Source: CAZHRJ01 sp964534765 (lineage in GTDB: Bacteria > Lindowbacteria > 2-12-FULL-62-27). From it: a stretch of DNA of 26,925 nt. The DNA lies in the NCBI GenBank assembly GCA_964534765.1, contig CAZHRJ010000025.1, forward strand, positions 1 through 26,925, written 5' to 3'. This document shows, one piece after another, positions 18,343-25,377 of the stretch. Below the pieces are notes generated by a model, which ran no database searches, was not told the DNA's origin, and saw only the letters and a program-made list of their open reading frames with translations. Both the position numbers and the translations under genes were made by a program. Position 1 is the first letter of the stretch, and every line of letters begins with the position of its first letter.

Positions 18343-19746
18343 CTAGGACGGGATGCCGGGGTATGTCATTCGCCTGGGATCCAGAATCCGTTTCAGGTCG
18401 GACTCGGACATCGCCTTTTTTTCTCGCGCGATCTGCCTGACCGGTTTGCCGGTCCTGGCCGACTCCTTGGCGATCGCCGCCGCGCCGTCGTAACCGATTT
18501 TCGGCGCCAGGGCGGTGCACATCGCCAGACTCTTCTCGATTAACTCCTCACACCGCTCCTTGTTCGCTTTCAACCCAGTGACGCACCGGTCGGTAAACGC
18601 GATACAGGCCCGGGTCATAATGTCGATCGATTGGAGATGATTGTAGGCGATGACCGGTTTCATGACGTTCAACTCAAAATTGCCCGATATCCCGCCGATC
18701 GTCACGGACACGTCATTGCCGATGACATGGGCACAGACCATCAACATCATCTCCGGCATCACCGGGTTGACTTCGCCCGGCATGATGGATGACCCGGGCT
18801 GAAGATCCGGCAGAATGATCTCCCCAATGCCGCACCTCGGACCCGAGCCCAACCACCGGATGTCATTGGCGATCTTCGTCAGACTCACCGCGACTGTCCG
18901 GACCGCGCCGCTGGATTCCACGACCGCGTCCTTGGCCGCCAACGCCTCAAATAAATTTTCCGCCTGCCGAAACCCAATCCCCGTCTCCTTCGATACCCGC
19001 CGAATGACCGCGGGCGCAAAATCCCGCCGGGCGTTCAGACCCGTTCCCACCGCGGTTCCGCCCAGGGCCAGCTCGTGAAGCGCGTTGCGGGCCTCGGATA
19101 CCCTCCGAATCCCGTGCCTGATTTGCGCCGCATAGCCGGAGAATTCCTGGCCCAGCCGGACCGGGACCGCGTCCTGAAGATGCGTGCGGCCGATCTTCAC
19201 GATAGAATCAAATTCGCGGGACTTGGCCGCCAGCGCGGCCCGCAACCGCGTCAGCGCCGGAATCAGATCCGCCTGGATGGACTCGGCGGCGGCGATGTGA
19301 AGGGTTGTGGGGATGATGTCGTTCGAGGATTGACCCATGTTGACGTGGTCGTTCGGATGAACGGGCGACTTGGAGCCGATTTTTCCTTTAAGGATTTGAA
19401 TCGCGCGGTTTGAGATGACTTCGTTCGCGTTCATGTTCGTCGACGTGCCGGACCCGGTTTGGAAAATATCCAGCGGGAACTGATCGTCCCACCGGCCTTC
19501 GGCCACTTCCTCCGCCGCCCGGATGATCGCCGCCGCCCGCCGGCGGTCGAGGCGGCGCGTGTCGAGGTTGACCTGCGCGCACGCCTTTTTCAACAACCCC
19601 AGCGCCCGGATAAACCGCCGCGGAAACCGCAGGCCGCTGATGGGGAAATTCTCGATCGCCCGCTGCGTCTGGGCGCCCCAGTACGCGCTGGATGGAACCC
19701 TGACCTCACCGAGCGAGTCGGTCTCAATCCGAAATTTTGATTTCAT
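18343..19746 (-). CDS. fumC: Class II fumarate hydratase (fumarase C) with an altered signature residue
   Basis: A 467-residue member of the fumarase/aspartase superfamily; class II fumarase interconverts fumarate and L-malate in the TCA cycle, in the cytoplasm, as a homotetramer. The family landmarks are visible in order: VPSSAYWGAQTQRAIENF near the start, TGSGTSTNMNANEV, HPNDHVNMGQSSND, GRTHLQDAVPVRLGQEFSGY, GGTAVGTGLNA, GSSIMPGEVNP (318-328) and the fumarase-type KSLAMCTALAPKIGYD near the C-terminus. The last points to fumarase rather than aspartase. Length is normal (about 460-470). Glu325 stands where the family signature has Lys (Lys324 of E. coli FumC). The ATG has AAGGAG about 9 bases upstream. 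It is the last gene of the envelope operon, 47 bases after the nucleotidyltransferase. Superfamily identity is certain; activity is less so because of Glu325. Confidence 0.92.
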   Translation of the reverse strand: MKSKFRIETDSLGEVRVPSSAYWGAQTQRAIENFPISGLRFPRRFIRALGLLKKACAQVNLDTRRLDRRRAAAIIRAAEEVAEGRWDDQFPLDIFQTGSGTSTNMNANEVISNRAIQILKGKIGSKSPVHPNDHVNMGQSSNDIIPTTLHIAAAESIQADLIPALTRLRAALAAKSREFDSIVKIGRTHLQDAVPVRLGQEFSGYAAQIRHGIRRVSEARNALHELALGGTAVGTGLNARRDFAPAVIRRVSKETGIGFRQAENLFEALAAKDAVVESSGAVRTVAVSLTKIANDIRWLGSGPRCGIGEIILPDLQPGSSIMPGEVNPVMPEMMLMVCAHVIGNDVSVTIGGISGNFELNVMKPVIAYNHLQSIDIMTRACIAFTDRCVTGLKANKERCEELIEKSLAMCTALAPKIGYDGAAAIAKESARTGKPVRQIAREKKAMSESDLKRILDPRRMTYPGIPS

Positions 19747-19793
19747 ACCGTCAACTCCTTCCGGTCAATCACGGCTGACCCAAGCCGTGTCCA

Positions 19794-20504
19794 TCACACG
19801 CCGGAGAAATTCGCCGCATAGTAACCCTCCAGCGTCCCCAGATCGGCCTCCACCGCCGGGCGGCACCGGTATCCCTGAATGGGCAACCCGGCCCGCGCCA
19901 GATTGGCATAGAATCCTCCGAATACCGAAAATATTTTTTCACGGGATAGATACTCCAGCGCCTCCGGATCGATCCGATGAACGCCCAGAAATACATGATC
20001 CCGGCCGCCACGGCCATAGACACCGCTCACCCGCACGACCCTGCCGCGCCGGTCGAGTCCCACCGGATTGAACGGCTCCCCACGCCGCATCGGCCGCACC
20101 GCCAGCGTCGCCAGGGATCCGCACCGCCGGTGCGCCCGATCCATCGCGGCGAATGAAAAACCGTCAGGCAGGAAATCGCAATTCACCAGCCAGAACGGCT
20201 CCGTGAGAAACGCCCGCGCGTTGCGCAGCGCGCCGCCCGTGTCCAACAGAACCGGCTCGTGAAAAAATGTAAAGGCCAGTCGCCGCCGCCGGCCATAGGA
20301 GGCCAGCGCTTTTCGCAGGATACGAGGATGGGAGTGAAGATTGATCAACACGCGCCCAACCCCGCCCGCGCCGAGCGCGTCGAGCAGCCGAAAAACCATC
20401 GGGCGGCCGGAAACGGGCAGGAGCGCCTTGGGCAATCGCCGCGTGAGCGGGATGAGCCGCCGGCCGTCACCCGCGCAGAGGACATAGGCGAGGCGGGGCG
20501 TCAA
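19794..20504 (-). CDS. NTP-transferase family sugar-1-phosphate nucleotidyltransferase
   Basis: A 236-residue protein of the GT-A-fold nucleotidyltransferases, which join a sugar-1-phosphate and an NTP to make an NDP-sugar for envelope polysaccharides or peptidoglycan recycling. The nucleotide-binding loop is LCAGDGRRLIPLTRRLPKALLPV-like at residues 9-31 (usual form AAGxGTRLxPLTxxxPKxLLPV, with Arg for the Thr here); the first 20 residues of it are unmistakable. TGGALRNA follows at 89-96, NCD (108-110) holds the probable metal-binding Asp, and EADLGTLEGY near the end matches the usual W.DIGTPE.Y. The short length suits the MurU/mannose-1-phosphate-guanylyltransferase-like subgroup without an extra C-terminal domain; the substrate cannot be told. 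The start is TTG, overlapping the bamA stop as TTGA, so translation is probably coupled. Confidence 0.82.
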   Translation of the reverse strand: MTPRLAYVLCAGDGRRLIPLTRRLPKALLPVSGRPMVFRLLDALGAGGVGRVLINLHSHPRILRKALASYGRRRRLAFTFFHEPVLLDTGGALRNARAFLTEPFWLVNCDFLPDGFSFAAMDRAHRRCGSLATLAVRPMRRGEPFNPVGLDRRGRVVRVSGVYGRGGRDHVFLGVHRIDPEALEYLSREKIFSVFGGFYANLARAGLPIQGYRCRPAVEADLGTLEGYYAANFSGV

Positions 20505-22876
20505 AATTGCTGTCCAAACGAAAAATGCGGCTCGAACTGGCCCTTGTCGTTCGCGCCTTTGTAGGTGTCCTTGAACCGGTACCCGAAATCGAGCCGGATC
20601 GGCCCCATGGGACTTTGCACGCGAACACCAAACCCCGCGCCGGCTTTGAAATCCGCGTCAAGATTGAACGGCTTCTCGCTGACCATGCCGCCGTCGTGAA
20701 ACAGCATGAAACTGAATGTGTTTTCCAGAATGGGCACCCGGTACTCCATATTGTAAAACCACGCGGTCCGGCCGCCCTCCCGCTGGCCGGTGACGCTGCG
20801 AATGTTGATCTCCCGGTCATCATAGCCGCGAATGGTGTTCGGGCCGCCAAGATAGAACTGCTCGTAATCCGGGGGAATGTCATTGTCGAACGGATTGGAC
20901 ACGGAGACGAAATTCAACCGGAACGCCATCACGTTCTTCCACCCACCCGGCCGGAACGCGCGAAAATCGACGGTCGGCCGGTAAAACTTCACGTTCCCGC
21001 CCAACCCCGCCAGCTCGTTGTCGATCGACAACCTAAGGCCGCGCGTGGGCCAGAAGGTGTTGTCGGTGTGGTCGTAGGTGCTGCCGAACGACAGCGCGGA
21101 GACGACATCGTCCCGCGTGCCCAATAGAAGAATGGAAGTCGGCGCGCCGGAGCGGATGTCAGACAGGGAAACATTTTCGAATCGGTATCCGACAAATCCC
21201 GACAGATAATTCCCAAACCGCCGGCCGAACTGAAAACTTCCGCCCGCGCGGTCTTCCGTATACTGATCGTACTCCTGCCCGGACCGGAATATCCGGCTTG
21301 TCAGCGACGTCGGAAACCGTGGACTGGGCCGCTCAAGGCCGAGGCGGTCATTGATCCATGGATTCGTCCAGGAGACGTCGAAGTTCGTTCTCTTGGTGCC
21401 GACTTCGATCGACGTTGTGACGTTCTGGCCGGCGCCCGTGAAATAGGGGCTTTTGTTGTCCCGTTTGAACGGATGATCGAAGAGGTCGAAATTTCGTTTA
21501 GCAACGGACGTAAATCCGACAAACCCGCCGACCGAGGAATATCCCATTCCCAGCTGGAGCGACCCGGTCCGGCCTTCGGCCAGACGGAAAATCAACATCC
21601 GGGCGTTCGGCTGCGTTCCCCGCTCGGTCAGGACAATCACGTTTTCAAAAAACCCGGTGTTGTTCAGATTCCGTTTCGACAGGTCCACCTTCTCCCCGTC
21701 GTACCGCTGGCCCTCCTCCTGGACAATCTCCCGCCGCGCGATTTTCATCCGGGTCTTCGTCAGGCCCTCGATCACGATCGACTCGACGTAGATGATCTGT
21801 CCCTCCGTGATGTCAATCGTGAAATCGACCCGGCCCGCCTCTTCGAGGATTTTCGGCCGGTGAATGACCTCGGCTTCGAGATATCCGAGTTTTTCGTAGG
21901 CTTTGCGGATGTTGTCGAGCGACTGGCTGAATTTTTTGATTGTGAAATACTCGCCCTTTTTGAGCGCGACCAGCGGCCGAAGCTCGGACTCGGGCATGAC
22001 CTTGTGGCCCTCGAACCCGACTTCGCCGACCCGCATCCGCGGTCCCAGATGGACGGTGAGCCTGATGTTCATCCGCCGCCTGGCCTGATTGATTTCCGTC
22101 CGGGGCTCGATTGCGGCCAGGAGATACCCCTTCTCCTTCAGCAGATCCACAAATCGCTTGACGTCATTGTTCAACAGCTCCCGCGAATAGACGGATCCCT
22201 TGCCGGTGGAAAATTGCCACTTGATCTGCGTCTTTCGCCGCCAGAGCTCAAAGGGCGGCAGGCGCCGGTCAAAGACGATGTCAAATTTCCCGACTTTGAG
22301 TTTGTCCCCCTCGTCCACGATAATTTTCAGGCGGATTTTTTCGTCCTCCATGGGCTCTTTGAAGACGGTGACTTTGGCGAAGTAATAGCCTTCCTCCTGA
22401 TATCGGCTGATGATCGATTGCTCGGCTTTTTTGAGCGAGAAGTCGTTGAGGAAATTGCCCGCGGAGAGAGTCGACGGTATATTGTCCTTGAGGGATTTTT
22501 CGTCCAGATGTTTCAACCCGCTGAAGACGACCTCCCCGATCTGCGGCTGCTCGACCAGCAGGTAGGTCACAAACGCGGTCTGGGCATCCTTGTCAAACCG
22601 GATGTCGGCCCGGATGTCGGAAAAAAATCCAGTCGCGTACAGCCGGTGCACGTCCTCGCTCGCCGCCGATTTCATCCCCTCCTTCGACTTGGCCATGCCC
22701 TCGTGAAGCTGGATGGTGAGCCGCAGCTCGTTGGCGGTGTGGAGCCGGTTGCCCTCGAAATCGATGCCGTCGACTTTGTAAATCTCCACCGGCCAGGCCG
22801 GCCCCGGAGCGCCGACAAGGGCCAGGAGAAAAAAAGCGCCGGCCGCGAGGGAAAACGAAAAGGCCCGGATGATCAC
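20501..22876 (-). CDS. bamA: Outer-membrane protein assembly factor BamA (Omp85 family)
   Basis: A 791-residue Omp85 protein that folds and inserts beta-barrel proteins into the outer membrane. A signal peptide (hydrophobic core at about 8-22) is followed by five POTRA domains (about 31-435), each with the pattern of a strand, paired helices and a GF/GY turn, for example ATGFFSDI, EEGYYFAKVTV, EKGYLLAAIE, KLGYLEAEVI and NTGFFENV. The 16-stranded barrel occupies about 440-791. It has the diagnostic LGGPNTIRGYDD (RGY at 683-685, the loop-6 motif) and a C-terminal FSFGQQF ending in Phe, the Bam recognition signal. Translation starts at GTG 22876, 15 bases after the TonB-like gene. Neither skp/ompH nor lpx genes follow, unlike the usual neighbourhood. 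It would be needed to assemble the barrel encoded at 230-1681. Confidence 0.95.
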   Translation of the reverse strand: MIIRAFSFSLAAGAFFLLALVGAPGPAWPVEIYKVDGIDFEGNRLHTANELRLTIQLHEGMAKSKEGMKSAASEDVHRLYATGFFSDIRADIRFDKDAQTAFVTYLLVEQPQIGEVVFSGLKHLDEKSLKDNIPSTLSAGNFLNDFSLKKAEQSIISRYQEEGYYFAKVTVFKEPMEDEKIRLKIIVDEGDKLKVGKFDIVFDRRLPPFELWRRKTQIKWQFSTGKGSVYSRELLNNDVKRFVDLLKEKGYLLAAIEPRTEINQARRRMNIRLTVHLGPRMRVGEVGFEGHKVMPESELRPLVALKKGEYFTIKKFSQSLDNIRKAYEKLGYLEAEVIHRPKILEEAGRVDFTIDITEGQIIYVESIVIEGLTKTRMKIARREIVQEEGQRYDGEKVDLSKRNLNNTGFFENVIVLTERGTQPNARMLIFRLAEGRTGSLQLGMGYSSVGGFVGFTSVAKRNFDLFDHPFKRDNKSPYFTGAGQNVTTSIEVGTKRTNFDVSWTNPWINDRLGLERPSPRFPTSLTSRIFRSGQEYDQYTEDRAGGSFQFGRRFGNYLSGFVGYRFENVSLSDIRSGAPTSILLLGTRDDVVSALSFGSTYDHTDNTFWPTRGLRLSIDNELAGLGGNVKFYRPTVDFRAFRPGGWKNVMAFRLNFVSVSNPFDNDIPPDYEQFYLGGPNTIRGYDDREINIRSVTGQREGGRTAWFYNMEYRVPILENTFSFMLFHDGGMVSEKPFNLDADFKAGAGFGVRVQSPMGPIRLDFGYRFKDTYKGANDKGQFEPHFSFGQQF

Positions 22877-22891
22877 AAAAAATTCGCGAAC

Positions 22892-23815
22892 TTACCGCAA
22901 CCGGTAATTCAGCTTGACCGTGATCTCATCCCGGTACCCGGTCGACTCAAACAACCACTGCAATACGGCGTCCCGGGCCTCGGCGTCGATCTCCTTGAAC
23001 CCGCTCGTCTTTTCCACTTCCGCCGACTCCACCTTGCCGCTGGACGATATCACTATCCGCACCGTCACAAAACTGTCCAAACCCTTCCGCTCAAACCACT
23101 CCGGCACGGTCGGCAGGGTCTGCCGCAAAATCGGCCGCCGAACGGATACGTCCCGCCCGCCCGGCCGGCCGAGCGAGGTGGGAACGGTCTGGTTCGAAAG
23201 ACTGATGAAATCCGCGCCATTTTTCGAGTCTCCGCCGGATACCGGCACATCGAATGTCAGATCGGGGGCGTCCGGGTCTTTTCCGTTCGGAGTCCCGATC
23301 TTTGCGGACGGCATGGCGACATAGGCCGCCTGACCGAATACGGGCTTGTCCGGAAATTGTTTCTGCGGCGCCGGTTTTTCCACCCAGTGAGCCGGCATGT
23401 CCGGCGCGGGCGGCCGGTCCTTCATGTCAGGCGCCAGTACAGGGATGCGGCCGAAATAGTCCGGCCGCGTGGCGGCCATTGAGGAAATCGACTCCACGCG
23501 CGGCGGCCGGTGAGGCGGCGCGGGCGGCGCGGTCGCGGGCCGCCGGGGGCGCTGGGGTCCCCGAATCCGTGTCTGAGACAGGTCCGCGATGCGGTTTTCG
23601 GTTGAGAGCGCGAATTTGACGGCGATGACGCGTCCGGGAACATCGATGGCCATGTAGGACGGCACCATGCCCTGGGACGCAAGGTAGAGCGTTAAGAGGA
23701 AAATCGAGCATGCCCAGACCGCGCTCGTCGCCTCCCGGCGCCGGTCTTCGTCCGACCAATAACCGCTGATCCACCGCCGGATCAGGTCCCGCCACTCAGT
23801 GATTGACATCTCCAT
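22892..23815 (-). CDS. TonB-family energy transducer
   Basis: A 307-residue protein with a cytoplasmic N-terminus of about 30 residues, one transmembrane helix (about 31-49, AVWACSIFLLTLYLASQGM), a Pro/Arg-rich periplasmic segment (RPATAPPAPPHRPPR) and a C-terminal TonB domain (about 230-307). That domain carries VRIVISSSGKVESAEVEKTS and ends in VKLNYRL. TonB proteins couple the inner-membrane proton gradient, through ExbB-ExbD, to outer-membrane receptors. ExbD and ExbB lie directly upstream. I chose the ATG at 23815 because AGGGAG lies 10 bases before it; the frame could also start at TTG 23848 or ATG 23809. The linker is short of the long Lys-Pro repeats of classical TonB, so a TolA-like or specialised role is possible. 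Confidence 0.85.
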   Translation of the reverse strand: MEMSITEWRDLIRRWISGYWSDEDRRREATSAVWACSIFLLTLYLASQGMVPSYMAIDVPGRVIAVKFALSTENRIADLSQTRIRGPQRPRRPATAPPAPPHRPPRVESISSMAATRPDYFGRIPVLAPDMKDRPPAPDMPAHWVEKPAPQKQFPDKPVFGQAAYVAMPSAKIGTPNGKDPDAPDLTFDVPVSGGDSKNGADFISLSNQTVPTSLGRPGGRDVSVRRPILRQTLPTVPEWFERKGLDSFVTVRIVISSSGKVESAEVEKTSGFKEIDAEARDAVLQWLFESTGYRDEITVKLNYRLR

Positions 23816-23864
23816 CGCGCATTTTCTCCCTGGGAATGAGTATACCAAAGAGGAACCGGTACTC

Positions 23865-24338
23865 CTACTGCTGAGCGATGGTCGTCGCGATCGTCGCTTC
23901 GATAAATCCCGCCCGCTTGGCCGCGTCGATCACCGCGACCACCAGCCCGTGCCGGGTGTTTCTGTCCGCGCGGACAAAGAGGATCTTGGATGCGCTTGTC
24001 GCGGCGCGCTCGCGGAACAGGGTGCCGAGGTTGTTCGGATCGGTGACTTCGATGTTTCCCAGATAGATCTTTCCGTCCTCCGTCACGATGACCTCGGTGT
24101 ACTGCGGGATGTCGGCCACCGTCGCCGCCGCCGCCGGCAGGTCCACCTTGATCCCGGGCTGACCCCTGAAACTCGTCGTGACGACGACGAACATCAAAAG
24201 CAGAATGATCATGTCGACCAGGGGAACAATCTCAAAGTCCAGATCGGTCAGAAGCATCCGGCTCTGCCGCCGCCGGGTCGTCAGGTCAACCGGCTCGGCT
24301 CCGGTGCCGCCAAATTCCGCTGAGGTCGGCGGATTCAT
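23865..24338 (-). CDS. exbD: ExbD/TolR family biopolymer transport protein
   Basis: A 157-residue inner-membrane protein with one N-terminal transmembrane helix (about 37-54), a periplasmic domain and a cytoplasmic N-tail. The helix has the essential acidic residue of the family, Asp42 in PLVDMIILLLMF, which takes part in proton flow. The periplasmic part shows the typical IKVDLPAA, VTEDGKIYLGN and VRADRNTRHGLVVAVIDAAK segments. With ExbB it forms the proton-driven motor that energises TonB or Tol systems. Its ATG overlaps the exbB stop as ATGA, implying translational coupling and a fixed stoichiometry. Whether it is ExbD or TolR is decided by the adjacent TonB-like gene, which favours ExbD. 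Confidence 0.92.
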   Translation of the reverse strand: MNPPTSAEFGGTGAEPVDLTTRRRQSRMLLTDLDFEIVPLVDMIILLLMFVVVTTSFRGQPGIKVDLPAAAATVADIPQYTEVIVTEDGKIYLGNIEVTDPNNLGTLFRERAATSASKILFVRADRNTRHGLVVAVIDAAKRAGFIEATIATTIAQQ

Positions 24339-24907
24339 CTCAAATTGCTCATCTTCGCCATCTCCGATAGATACAGCGATTCATACTGGCTGATTTTTCG
24401 CGCCAGAAGTCCGTTCAGATAAAACGTGAAAAAAAGCGCCGGGATGGCAATCATCAGTCCCGTCGCCGTCGTCACCAGCACCTCCGATATCCCGCCGGCA
24501 AAATATTCCATCTGCTCCAGCCCCTGCGCCGATAGTTTCTGGAATACTTTGATGATGCCCAGCGTCGCACCAAGCAGTCCCATGAGCGGCGCGCCCTTGT
24601 AAATGGCGGCCAGGGCGTTCAGAAACCGGCCGAGGTCGCGCTCCAAAACCGCAATCAGCTCCGACAACGTCGCGTCAACACTCTGTCCCGATGCCATCGC
24701 CCGCGCCGGCCCGAAATCGTCCGCCCGGGCCGCGGCCGCGGCCAGACCGCTGGCCTGAACGTCCGCAAGAAACGCCTTCTCACGCCTCGAAAAACGCCAC
24801 AGGGCCTGAACCCGCTCGATCATGAAAAATAAACAGGCGACGGCCGTCACATACAACGGCCCCATCATGAACCCGCCCTTTCTGGTCAAATCCACTATCG
24901 CTTCCAT
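24335..24907 (-). CDS. exbB: ExbB/TolQ/MotA family proton channel
   Basis: A 190-residue inner-membrane protein, slightly short for the family. Three transmembrane helices are visible, at about 14-31, 104-122 and 143-165. The last contains TTATGLMIAIPALFF, the family's channel-lining Thr/Ala motif, and the second GAPLMGLLGATLGIIKVF is equally typical. It forms the pentameric channel around the ExbD dimer and converts proton flow into motion for TonB. An AAAGGAG site lies 9 bases before the ATG. It follows the small membrane protein gene by 45 bases and overlaps exbD by 4. Confidence 0.93.
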   Translation of the reverse strand: MEAIVDLTRKGGFMMGPLYVTAVACLFFMIERVQALWRFSRREKAFLADVQASGLAAAAARADDFGPARAMASGQSVDATLSELIAVLERDLGRFLNALAAIYKGAPLMGLLGATLGIIKVFQKLSAQGLEQMEYFAGGISEVLVTTATGLMIAIPALFFTFYLNGLLARKISQYESLYLSEMAKMSNLR

Positions 24908-24952
24908 CCCGATGCTCCTTTCTCCTCCGGTCTTTCGGTGGTCATCCTGCCA

Positions 24953-25324
24953 TCATCCCGCGGCCGCCGCTACGGCAATCAGCAGCAACAAAATCATCCA
25001 TGCCGATCCGAACCCGCGCTTGCCCTCGGGCTTTTCCCGTTCCGGGTCGGCCATTTTTGGCTTCTCCATTTTTTCGGGCGCTCGAACTCCCGGGGCCTCG
25101 GACTTCAATCCAGCCGGCGTGGCCTCCTTCTTCATTTTCGATTCCACCTGGACCGGCCGCGTGTCGGTTGGGACCTGACCCGCCTGCTTGGACCGGTCTT
25201 TGCCCAGAACCGTTGCCTCCTCGATCCGCTCCGCCGCCGGGGCGAAAGTGGCCTTGACGCCCAATCCCAGGATCAGCCCGACGCCCATAACGCCCAGCCA
25301 GATTCTGTTTGATCTCTTCGCCAT
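24953..25324 (-). CDS. Small protein with hydrophobic segments at both ends, function unknown
   Basis: I do not recognise this 123-residue protein. It has an N-terminal hydrophobic segment after a basic start (MAKRSNRIWLGVMGVGLILG; signal peptide or membrane helix at about 8-27). A hydrophilic middle follows, rich in Lys, Glu and Pro (for example PEKMEKPKMADPEREKPEGK). A second hydrophobic segment closes the protein (about 106-123, SAWMILLLLIAVAAAAG). It could be anchored at both ends with a periplasmic loop, or cut by signal peptidase and held by its tail. The ATG has AGGTGG about 8 bases upstream. Its place between a TPR protein and exbB suggests a structural link to the energy-transfer complex, which is inference only. 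An overlapping frame in the same strand (24942-25343) is less protein-like. Confidence 0.65.
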   Translation of the reverse strand: MAKRSNRIWLGVMGVGLILGLGVKATFAPAAERIEEATVLGKDRSKQAGQVPTDTRPVQVESKMKKEATPAGLKSEAPGVRAPEKMEKPKMADPEREKPEGKRGFGSAWMILLLLIAVAAAAG

Positions 25325-25377
25325 ACAGTCCCACCTCTTTCATTTGTCCGGGGGATTGTCCATCCCCCCTTGCAGTG

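Noticed and set aside
21473..23482. A 669-codon open frame on the plus strand opposite bamA and the TonB-like gene
   Set aside because: It is the antisense shadow of strongly supported genes; high GC keeps the opposite frame open. The translation has no domain or signal pattern.
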